Positions 9,501 through 16,493 of a DNA stretch of 16,493 nt are shown piece after piece. Source of the stretch: Ectocarpus siliculosus (lineage: Eukaryota > Sar > Phaeophyceae > Ectocarpales > Ectocarpaceae). The notes under the pieces were generated by a model. The model searched no databases and was not told the DNA's origin. It saw nothing but the letters and a program-made list of their open reading frames with translations. A program made the position numbers and the translations under genes. The stretch covers positions 1 to 16,493 of the forward strand of contig FN648967.1 of NCBI GenBank assembly GCA_000310025.1, in the 5' to 3' direction. Every line of letters starts with the position of its first letter. Positions within the stretch are counted from its first letter, which is position 1.

Positions 9501-10220
9501 CGACGATTGTACCTCACGCCATCTTCCTTACGTCCACGCTCGCTTCTGGTCAGCGCCGGTGCCTCCTTCTCGGATACGAAAACGTACGAGGTCCGCATAC
9601 AACTGCGGGTGGAGGCGTTGGACGAGAGCGCTCATCCCTCAGCAGCGGAGGAGGAGGGGCACGGGGTAGAATCTGGGCAATGGCCGAGACAGCCCCTCGT
9701 CGCCCTTGGTGTGGTCGCCGCTCTGTGCGAGTGTCCTGCCGGCATAAGCGGGGGATGCTCCCACACTGCAATGGTCCTCTTCTTGACTCGTCTGCTGCAG
9801 ATGACCGAGGACGAACTAGCTACGTTCAACCCATCTACATGTACCGGTCGAGCTTGCAGTTGGATCATGCAGAACTGTAAGGGGGGCAGGTTGGGAGAGC
9901 AGTGTTCGTTGTATGGAGAACCTCTATCGCACGGCACGAATGTGGTCAGGAAAATGCGGGATCCTCGGCGAGGCTTTGACGACGACGTTACGGCGAAAGT
10001 ACAGGGAGTAACCGCGATCGATCGAATGCAAGACTTCAACCCGCACCCCTCTGGAGGAAAGTGGGATGAACTGAAGCTCCACTTCGATGCTGGCAAGGAT
10101 TTCAGTAGGTTCAAAATGGACAAGCTGCTGGCGTTCGTGGATTGTGCCAGGGGCCCGGATAACAGAGCAGTCGCCATGAATTACCTTCCGCCGCTCGTGC
10201 GTGAAGATTGCGACCTGTAG
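6531..10220 (+). CDS. XPG/FEN1-like nuclease fused to SAP and SWIM domains (4 exons)
   Basis: Proposed exons are 6531-7641, 8110-8405, 8702-9099 and 9554-10220. Every junction is GT-AG and phase-consistent, giving 823 residues. The start was chosen because MGILSL matches the invariant MGI N-terminus of the FEN1/XPG family; the frame is open further upstream but not family-like. Residues 1-330 are the nuclease. The acidic metal-ligand positions all appear kept: D32 (VVDGG), D82 (VVLDG), E156 and D158 (APREADPQ), D181 and D183 (NDSDLIVLG) and D270 (GNDFADFKNIGP, the helix-hairpin-helix region). A Pro-rich linker leads to a SAP-like segment (about 456-495, FNKWTVAQLREFL, then GPLAELAGQVV across the second intron). 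The last exon has a SWIM zinc finger, CECPAGISGGCSH (C660, C662, C670, H672), followed by CTGRAC and W. SWIM proteins with this CT...C.W context accompany ISL2EU transposons, where a YqaJ nuclease normally follows; none is visible here. Likely role: structure-specific cutting or end processing during transposition, in the nucleus. Weakest point: the first donor, GTCAGA at 7642; if wrong, XPG and SAP-SWIM are two genes. Confidence 0.8.
7642..8109 (+). other. Predicted intron 1 of the XPG-fusion gene
   Basis: The donor is CAG|GTCAGA and the acceptor is GGCATAG|CA, 468 bp. The upstream exon ends in phase 1 and the downstream exon completes the codon, then stays in the SAP frame. A stronger-looking donor, GTACGT at 7662, leaves phase 0 and would put exon 2 out of frame, so the weaker donor was preferred. 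Confidence 0.6.
8406..8701 (+). other. Predicted intron 2 of the XPG-fusion gene
   Basis: The donor is GTGAGT (8406) and the acceptor is GTGGCAG (ending 8701), 296 bp, phase 0. It joins the two halves of the SAP-like segment. The AG at 8708-8709 would shift the frame. Confidence 0.75.
9100..9553 (+). other. Predicted intron 3 of the XPG-fusion gene
   Basis: The donor is GTGAGT (9100) and the acceptor is TGGTCAG (ending 9553), 454 bp. It splits a Ser codon (AG|C) and links YLGM to SAGASFSD, restoring one frame into the SWIM exon. The interior has C-rich and T-rich tracts and no domain. Confidence 0.8.
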
Positions 10221-11322
10221 CTTTGTGGTTCCTTTTCCCTTCAGAGTGTTTTCCGTGCAGAGTGTTTTGTGAGCGGCACTCCAATGTGGCCTCTCTTTGG
10301 TGACTTCTACGTAAACGTCTCTACAGGCTCGACCCTCAGAGGTTAGTGCAACATTATTTTGTGGTAGGTTCGTTTTATTGGGTGTCATGGGGGGGGGTCT
10401 ACGCACGGGTGCCACGTGGGACGTCTACGCACGGTAGGGTTGAAAGTACCTTTTCGCTTTGGGCGCGGCGTCATCCGTCCGTCGCGACCATACACCCCAT
10501 TAATTTGTTGCAAGATGAAGCGGGGGACAAAGAGCTACCAGCTCTCGCAAAATACATGGGTTTTCTTTGGCGAGTGCATGCTTTGCCTGCCGCCTTCGCT
10601 ACAATAGACTCTTTTTATAGCTCGCTGCACGAGCTGCGTGTATTCGCCCCTGAACACGGCCCTCGTGCCCATTTTACCGTTCATCATGTGTCGGCAGAAG
10701 ATTCGTGCGATATGATGGAGGGTTAATAGTGATATTTTCCTGTTTTTCCCTGACACACTTGCCTTCCGTCTACGGAATCCCAACTAAAAACAGAGAATTA
10801 GAAACAGCTAAAGTAGGTATCATGCCAAACCCGAAGCAGTCACTGCTGCCGACCTGCGCTGAACTCAAATCTGGTAGGATGGGATTTAAGGCCATTGTTT
10901 CAGAACGTGATTACACAGCGAGGTTGTTGCAATGGTTCCATTAGCTCGGATGCTCTCTTGCAAAATATACACCGTTTAGGAGGTGCTCCCCGCAAGCGAA
11001 CACTGACAATCCCGCACTAAGCCTGAGGTACCCCTATATCTAGCAAGTACATCACCGTGTATGCTCACTCGCCCAGCACATCCACCCGCCGAATATCTCC
11101 GTCTACTCTTGGATGTACTTCTACTACATGTACTACATAGAATTTTCCTCAAACCGCAAATGGCACAACACCAACAGAACACCACACAACATGCGCTTCA
11201 ACAGGAACTCTAGCATAACACCACACAACACGCGCAACAAGGATGGGAGAGCCAACGCGACGGGGCAGCACATCCGCGCGCATACAGCGACACACGCACA
11301 CACACCGTACACCCCGGTATCC
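10221..11322. other. Convergent intergenic region inside the transposon
   Basis: This lies between the 3' ends of the plus-strand XPG-fusion gene and the minus-strand transposase gene. A 126-codon frame (10346-10726) with a partly protein-like stretch (KYMGFLWRVHALPAAFATID) has no recognised motif. I looked for YqaJ nuclease motifs and saw none. Both genes' terminators should lie here. Around 11165-11310 the sequence is rich in ACAC repeats, including AACACCACACAACA twice. Confidence 0.45.
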
Positions 11323-13710
11323 CTAGCTCCGAAACGGCTGTTGCATCAAGTTTACCAAAGCAGCCACTACATGAAAGCACATCTCCAGGTGATCGAGTTG
11401 CTTGTGATGGGACTTCGAGTCAACGATACTCCACTTCTTCACTGCTCCAATTGCTCGTTCTACGTGAATGCGCAAGTTGGCTACCTCCCAATTTTGCTGC
11501 ATGTCGGCTTTGGTGAACTGAGTCTCGCCGCTAACCTTGAAGGGTGGCGCGCAATAGTGAATACCTTCCCTTATCAGCAAAGGCGAGATGGAGTTGAAAC
11601 CCTTGTCGGCCATCACTTTGAAACCCATGTTAGCTAGACCGTTTTCCCTCATAGCGTCGACGAGACCAGACTTGCGGACAACCTCAACGTCACTCATCCT
11701 CCCTGGGTACGCGGGTCCGATGTAGCAAATGGCACCCCCGGGGGTTATCGCTACAAGAATTTTAGCCGTGTGCCTGCCCTTGTATGTGGAAAAAGACACA
11801 AAATTCATGTTTGTTTGCCACGACTTGGGAATCTCTATCTCCGTGGCATCCAACACCAACGCGCAATTCTCATAACCTAAGTCGTCGAAGTTCTTGGGGA
11901 GAAAGTCGACGACCTCTTTTGCCGAAGGCAACCGTATGACAGGACGGAGGCTGCGATAGAGGAAATTCAGCCACGTCGTGAAAGCCCTCCCCCCGGTACT
12001 CTCGTGCACACCGAATAGAGTCGACGCCACAACCAGCGGCATCGCCGTGCGCAACACCATTAACGTAAAAAATAGTCCGTTGACACCACGAAAAGTCTTG
12101 ACTCGCTGGCTGTTTCCACCCGCTGAAACGCCTGCCCGTTCTCGCTGATCGAAAAACACCATGTTCTCCGCAGCGCCGTCGGCGTTCGCGAACTCGTACA
12201 GCTTCTGCAGGGTAGGTGCGGGGAGATGGGAGAAAGGGAGAAAATAGCCACGGGTTATGCCGGTGAAGATTTTGTGGGCGGCTACGCGGTCACAGCGGCG
12301 GAGCAATGCCGCTATTCGGCCGAAAGCGAAATGTTTGAGCAGAGGCGTCCACGGCTTGAGCGGAGGCGATAAAACTAAAAGCAATGGCCGGCGGGAATGC
12401 AATCATACGTTGGTAATAATTTAGCGGTAGCCGGTCCTATTTTTCTTTAAGCGCTAACACGATTTTTTCGCGGCAAAAACAGTAACGGCGGTACACCCGG
12501 TGAACGCCGGTGTTTGTGTAGGAAAATTGGCGCCAGGTTACTTACCGACACCACTTGAAAAACTGAACAAAACAATGCTTCGATTCGATCTGATAATCAC
12601 CACTTGCCCTAGCCAGAAAACACACGAGGTTAACCGAAAATGCATGCCATTCTCGTTGGCGACAACCATCAACTTGGACTCGTGTTGCATTTCTTAGTAC
12701 TGCTGTCGTAGCCGATAGACGGGATGATGACAAACACCTACCAGCCTATTGCTGTAGACCTGGACAGCAGCAAAACCAGGACAGCACTCCTCTTGTCTCG
12801 GGCAAAGCATTACACAAACACGGGCGCCCACCACTACCGTATCTTCAGCACTGCTGTAGGACGCGCAGCAAATAATCCTGGTAGCCTAGTGGGGTTGTCT
12901 GCTGTAGTTTCGAGCGACATATCTTGAACGCACGAGCTCAGCTGCCACAACAGCAGTTAGTTGTAGACAACGTACGAACTAAATACCAGTTTTTAGACTA
13001 TGCAATGACGTGAAAAATGGGGCATGCGTTGTATCGGGGCTGCAGGCGAGGCGGGGGTGTCAATAAGAAACCCCACAGACAATTTCCCGCAAACTGTAAA
13101 AAACTAGAGTATAGCAGTCCTTACTTACCAGGAGAGCCTCGTGGGTGGGCACCCCCGCCAGGCAACGAACTTCTGTTGGCGTCTTTCCACGGAGGATGTT
13201 GTGGTCGATCCCAACGTCCGCCGGCTGTGATGACCTGCCGTGTGCTTCATGTTTATCCACCGCCTCCTTTAGCTCCGACTCTAGCAGGGAGATCCTTAGC
13301 CCCAAATCTCTACGTTTCTCCTTGAGTCGTGCTTCCTTCTGAGCCCCAGCTAGCAGCGCTCTCCGATGTCGGTCGTTCAAAGCTTCGAGCTTGAGACTCC
13401 TTGCCAGGGCACCACGAGAAGCTTTGAGCATCTCCTCGCTCGTTTGGCTTGGCAGTGCTCCCTCCTTCACGCTAACCCCTACCGCTTCGCCGGTTAGGGA
13501 TTTGCTCTTCACATCGGCTGCTAGGCTACCAGGAGGGAAGTGAGCGGCCGAAATCCTAGGGTCGCTCTTGGGGACTGGAAGGTCGTCTCGACCAAAAAGC
13601 GCGTTGCACCAGCTCTTGAACTTGCCCGCGTCTTTGGGCATCCGTATCGTCGCGTCTCCACCATCCTCCTCACAAAATTTTGTTTGGCAGATGCATCTAT
13701 GTTTCCCCAT
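11323..13710 (-). CDS. THAP-DDE_Tnp_4 transposase, ISL2EU-like (2 exons)
   Basis: Exons are 13710-13129 and 12204-11323 (minus strand), 487 residues. The donor GTAAGT and acceptor TGCAG are both in phase 0 and join GVPTHEALL to KLYEFAN, which reproduces the TG.P....F..L junction seen in THAP/DDE_Tnp_4 proteins. Residues 1-58 are THAP-like: C8-X4-C13, MPKD, W34 and RISAAHF with H57. The zinc-ligand Cys expected three residues before H57 is Ser54. A coiled coil covers about residues 95-165. The catalytic domain shows VIRLPS, LDATEIEIP (D313), TYKGRHTAKILVAITPGG, YPGRMSD (D366), VMADKGF (D394), PPF and RIHVERAIG (E443). These are the conserved blocks of ISL2EU-type transposases. It is expected to bind and cut the TIRs in the nucleus. 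The catalytic exon alone is open from 12402, but its first 66 residues are not family-like. The gene starts 126 bp inside the right TIR. Confidence 0.92.
12205..13128 (-). other. Predicted 924-bp intron of the transposase gene
   Basis: It is bounded on the minus strand by GTAAGT (13128-13123) and CTGCAG (12210-12205). Frames inside it are short and carry no motif. It contains an imperfect palindrome, GTTAGTTGTAGACAAC, near 12955-12970. No nested element is apparent. Confidence 0.75.
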
Positions 13711-13836
13711 TGTAAGCGCTGAGGATCCCTACGGCTGCTGGGCGGAGTGTGTGTTGTGTGCTCACGTGTCACCAGGCGACAACCGACAAGAGAGAGCGGG
13801 CCTGCAGGTTGCTGGTACACCGCTTGTATCGGTCTG

Positions 13837-14143
13837 AAAATTCTGCGCGGAGTCCCCAAATCTCGCCGCAAAAGGAGCTGCCTAAAACGAAGCAGACGCC
13901 GAGCTGTTCTTCGTGATGGGAATGTCTAGAGCATGCCAAGGGGCGTAGGAGTGTTCTGCTGTCCTATCCTGGCGTTATCGTTGCTCTGTAAGTGGTGTCA
14001 CGGCCTCCGCAGCTGCCAAGCCAGCGGCTTCAAGTTTTGAAAAGCCCGCCCCAATTCGTCTTGGTTTTGGAGTGCCCAAAAAAGCGCATGCCCCCCCCCC
14101 CCACAGGCGATTTGTAAAAAATGCGGGGCTATTGCAAGAAGCC
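13837..14143 (-). repeat. Right 307-bp terminal inverted repeat
   Basis: This is the reverse complement partner of 1945-2251, of equal length and about 97% identical. It includes the C12 run at 14091-14102. Its inner edge lies 126 bp upstream of the transposase ATG (13710), so the transposase promoter and the THAP-domain binding sites are expected in or beside it. That is inference from position. Confidence 0.96.
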
Positions 14144-14145
14144 TA
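14144..14145. other. Right TA target-site duplication (putative)
   Basis: TA immediately follows the terminal CC of the right TIR and matches the TA at 1943-1944. See the left copy for the limits of this evidence. Confidence 0.5.
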
Positions 14146-14258
14146 TACTCCAACGGGACTGTAGGAATTGGCTACGCAGATAGGAATTGATAGTCCCCTG
14201 GGTTGGTTTCATGGTTGATCCACGGGGCTCGACCCTGCGGGAGTGCTTGCTGTGTCGT

Positions 14259-14293
<35 letters not shown>

Positions 14294-14345
14294 GCTCCCG
14301 CCGCGTCCTGATCGTGTCTGCTGTCCTAAATACAAGTGATACCAT
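14146..14345. other. Right flank of the transposon, no gene seen
   Basis: Single-copy-looking sequence directly outside the right TIR, containing the CT microsatellite and no supported gene. The minus-strand frames of 60-68 codons here owe their Arg/Glu run to the CT repeat. Confidence 0.5.
14261..14291. repeat. (CT)15 microsatellite
   Basis: An uninterrupted CT dinucleotide run of about 30 bp. Confidence 0.95.
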
Positions 14346-14407
14346 CATCTTCAACACACTTACAAGGGTATACTAACATCTTCAACACACTTACAAGGGT
14401 ATACTAA
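14346..14407. repeat. 31-bp tandem duplication
   Basis: CATCTTCAACACACTTACAA and the following 11 bases occur twice in a row (14346-14376, 14377-14407). The second copy ends three bases before the inverted repeat at 14411. Confidence 0.93.
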
Positions 14408-14410
14408 CAT

Positions 14411-14453
14411 AAATCCCCCCCCGTCTGTATCTCCGCCCACGAGGCGCCAATCG
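14411..14453 (+). repeat. 43-bp inverted repeat, left arm
   Basis: AAATCCCCCCCCGTCTGTAT and the following bases to 14453 match the reverse complement of 15801-15843 with two mismatches. Together the arms enclose the 213-bp array, like the ends of a 1.43-kb TIR element. No clear target duplication is seen outside the arms. Confidence 0.8.
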
Positions 14454-15640
14454 ACTGACGAACACCGGTAGAAGTGCGTGAAACATGCGCGTTAAGCGCA
14501 CAGCAGCGGGCAGCAGGTGAGGCGACCAGACATCACGTATTCCTGCCCACAACTTTACACGCACCCAACGGGAACCGAACACTGCCTTCTTCTCTTCTTG
14601 AGGCAGACTTCCTTCAGCTACACGAGGATCCCACTGCTGTATGTAGCCCTTCAAGGTTTGCGTCGACACGCAAACACCGGTACGAGCGTGTGGAACGTGC
14701 GCGTACAGCACACAGCAGCGGGCAGCAGGTGAGGCGACCAGCACATCAAGTATTCCTGCCCACAACTTTACACGCACCCAACGGGAACCGAACACTGCCT
14801 TCTTCTCTTCTTGAGGCAGACTTCCTTCAGCTACACGAGGATCCCACTGCTGTATGTAGCCCTTCAAGGGTTGCGTCGACACGCAAACACCGGTACGAGC
14901 TTGTGGAACGTGCGTGTACAGCGCACAGCAGCTGGCAGCAGGTGAGGCGACCAGCACATCAAGTATTCCTGCCCACAACTTTACACGCACCCAACGGGAA
15001 CCGAACACTGCCTTCTTCTCTTCTTGAGGCAGACTTCCTTCAGCTACACGAGAATCGCACTGCTGTATGTAGCCCTTCAAGGCTTGCATCGACACGCAAA
15101 CACCGGGACGAGCGTGTGGAACGTGCGCGTACAGCACACAGCAGCGGGCAGCAGGTGAGGCGACCAGCACATCAAGTATTCCTGCCCACAACTTTACACG
15201 CACCCAACGGGAACCGAACACTGCCTTCTTCTCTTCTTGAGGCAGACTTCCTTCAGCTACACGAGGATCCCACTGCTGTATGTAGCCCTTCAAGGGTTGC
15301 GTCGACACGCAAACACCGGTACGAGCTTGTGGAACGTGCGTGTACAGCGCACAGCAGCTGGCAGCAGGTGAGGCGACCAGCACATCAAGTATTCCTGCCC
15401 ACAACTTTACACGCACCCAACGGGAACCGAACACTGCCTTCTTCTCTTCTTGAGGCAGACTTCCTTCAGCTACACGAGAATCGCACTGCTGTATGTAGCC
15501 CTTCAAGGCTTGCATCGACACGCAAACACCGGGACGAGCGTGTGGAACGTGCGCGTACAGCACACAGCAGCGGGCAGCAGGTGAGGCGACCAGCACATCA
15601 AGTATTCCTACCCACAGTTTTACACGAACCGAACTCTGCC
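14454..15640. repeat. 213-bp tandem array, about 5.5 copies, dimeric
   Basis: The landmark GTGAGGCGACCAG begins at 14517, 14729, 14942, 15155, 15368 and 15581, giving periods of 212, 213, 213, 213 and 213. Alternate units are near-identical: the 14729 unit matches the 15155 unit and the 14942 unit matches the 15368 unit. Diagnostic differences are GAGGATCCC versus GAGAATCGC and GGGTTGCG versus GGCTTGCA. The array is therefore a 426-bp higher-order repeat. Since 213 is 71 codons, one unit without stops yields long frames on both strands (447 codons plus, 418 codons minus). These are explained by periodicity and are not annotated as genes. Confidence 0.95.
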
Positions 15641-15721
15641 TTCTCACTGATGGGGCAAAAGACGGCCGGTGGGGACCACGGCCGGTGGGGAAACTACGGT
15701 TGTGCCGGGTGGGGGGGGGTT

Positions 15722-16493
15722 AAACCTGCACCCTTTCCACTGTACGAGGTATCTCGCTATAGCCCTACATCACGGCAACACAGCCTTACGTGTCCTGGCT
15801 CGATTGGTGCCTCGTAGGCGGAGATACAGACGGGGGGGGATTTAGACACTAATCCCCCCCCGGGGGGCAGGTTGGGACAACAGATATATTCTGCCCATCA
15901 GCCATGGCTGCACCAAACCTGCACCGTTTCCGCTGTACGAGGTATCTCGCTATAGCCCTACCTCACAGCAACACAGCTGTGCGTGTCCTGGCTCGATTGG
16001 TGCCTCGTGGGCGGAGATACAGACCGGGGGGGATTTAGACACTAATCCCCCCCCGGGGGGCAGGTTGGGACAACAGATATATTCTGCCCATCAGCCATGG
16101 CTGCACCGAACCTGCACCGTTTCCGCTGTGCGAGGAATCTCGCTATAGCCCTACATCACAGCAACACAGCCGTGCGTGACCTGGCTCGATTGGTGCCTCG
16201 TGGGCGGAGATACAGACGGGGGGGGATTTAGACACTAATCCCCCCCCGGCGGACAGGTTGGGACAACAGATATGTTTTACCCATCAGCCATGGCTGCACC
16301 GAACCTGCACAGTTTCCGCTGGGCGAGGAATCTCCCGATAGCCCTACATCACAGCAACACAGCCGTGCGTGTCCTGGCTCGATTGGTGCCTCGTGGGCGG
16401 AGATACAGACGGGGGGGGATTTAGACACTAATCCCCCCCCGGGGGGCAGATTGGGACAACAGATATATTCTGCCCATCAGCCATGGCTGCACC
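15722..16493. repeat. 193-bp tandem array with G8/C8 palindromes, runs off window end
   Basis: The landmark GGCGGAGATACAGAC begins at 15817, 16010, 16203 and 16396, an exact 193-bp period. Homology starts at about 15722 (AAACCTGCACC) and continues to the window edge. Each unit carries a palindrome: a G-run plus ATTTA, a short spacer, then TAAT plus a C-run, followed by a G6 run. Units differ by scattered substitutions, for example TTACCC for CTGCCC near 16278. No gene is supported; a 66-codon minus-strand frame (16228-16428) lies within one period. Confidence 0.95.
15801..15843 (-). repeat. 43-bp inverted repeat, right arm
   Basis: Reverse complement partner of 14411-14453. The same 43-bp phrase recurs in each 193-bp unit downstream, so the arm is also part of that array. 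Confidence 0.8.

Larger units (their letters stand above)
1945..14143. mobile_element. 12.2-kb TIR DNA transposon, ISL2EU/PIF-Harbinger-like
   Basis: Two 307-bp inverted repeats bound a 12,199-bp unit. Inside lie a THAP/DDE_Tnp_4 transposase gene (minus strand), a large spliced XPG-SAP-SWIM gene (plus strand), a Cys/His-rich protein gene next to the left end, and short unrecognised ORFs. The transposase resembles the ISL2EU branch of the PIF/Harbinger group, which from memory makes 2-bp target duplications; a TA is found immediately outside both ends (1943-1944, 14144-14145). The transposase and nuclease frames are intact in their core domains and the TIRs are about 97% identical. The copy therefore looks fairly recent, possibly still autonomous. 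The superfamily call comes from motif recognition, not a database search. Confidence 0.9.

Noticed and set aside
10346-10726. 126-codon plus-strand frame as a possible YqaJ remnant
   Set aside because: No YqaJ catalytic motif is visible, and the first third is GC/T-rich sequence with no protein character.
12205-12402. First 66 codons of the unspliced catalytic transposase frame
   Set aside because: A phase-0 acceptor at 12205-12207 joins the domain to the THAP exon with a family-like junction. The 66 codons upstream look like intron.
14391-15817. Two opposing repeat proteins of 447 and 418 codons
   Set aside because: Both are by-products of the 213-bp period and neither has a recognisable motif. 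Nothing favours one strand as coding.
1-16493. CRISPR array, tRNA, rRNA or bacterial operon signals
   Set aside because: The repeats are long tandem units without unique spacers, no tRNA or rRNA was recognised by eye, and the gene structure is eukaryotic.

Overview
The window looks like nuclear DNA of a eukaryote. The genes carry GT-AG introns of about 300-900 bp with GTGAGT/GTAAGT donors, and eukaryotic transposon protein families are present. The sequence is GC-rich, with many homopolymer C/G runs and minisatellites and no bacterial-style operons. A brown alga or another alga/stramenopile would fit, but that is a guess from composition; no host housekeeping gene is present to place the organism.

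The centre of the window (1945-14143, 12,199 bp) is one large cut-and-paste DNA transposon. It is bounded by two 307-bp terminal inverted repeats (1945-2251 and 13837-14143) that differ at only about nine positions, and a TA dinucleotide flanks each end. Its transposase gene is on the minus strand: a THAP-like DNA-binding exon (13710-13129) joins in phase, across a 924-bp intron, to a DDE_Tnp_4 catalytic exon (12204-11323). The catalytic domain has the sequence signature of the ISL2EU (IS4EU) branch of the PIF/Harbinger group. Facing it on the plus strand is a long spliced gene (6531-10220). By phase-compatible introns it encodes one 823-residue protein: an XPG/FEN1-like flap nuclease with all acidic active-site positions kept, then a SAP-like DNA-binding segment, then a SWIM zinc finger. 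As I recall them, ISL2EU elements carry a SWIM protein whose nuclease is YqaJ. Here no YqaJ domain is visible and an XPG nuclease sits at the front of the SWIM protein. This is the most interesting feature of the window. The element also carries a Cys/His-rich zinc-binding protein next to the left end (2413 onward) and one or two unrecognised ORFs (4503-5077, interrupted by an in-frame TGA, and 5286-5576).

Left of the element are the 3' end of a retrotransposon Gag-like gene with two CCHC zinc knuckles (2-280), a 66-67-bp minisatellite (403-839) and about 1.1 kb without a supported gene. Right of it are a CT microsatellite, a 31-bp duplication, a 213-bp tandem array open on both strands (about 14454-15640), and a 193-bp array with G8/C8 palindromes running off the window end. 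A 43-bp inverted repeat (14411-14453 / 15801-15843) frames the 213-bp array and may mark a small non-autonomous element.

Working picture: the THAP-DDE protein would bind and cut the TIRs, while the XPG-SAP-SWIM protein may process or repair the DNA ends. Each of the two outermost genes starts close to the inner edge of a TIR, so the TIRs probably also hold their promoters.
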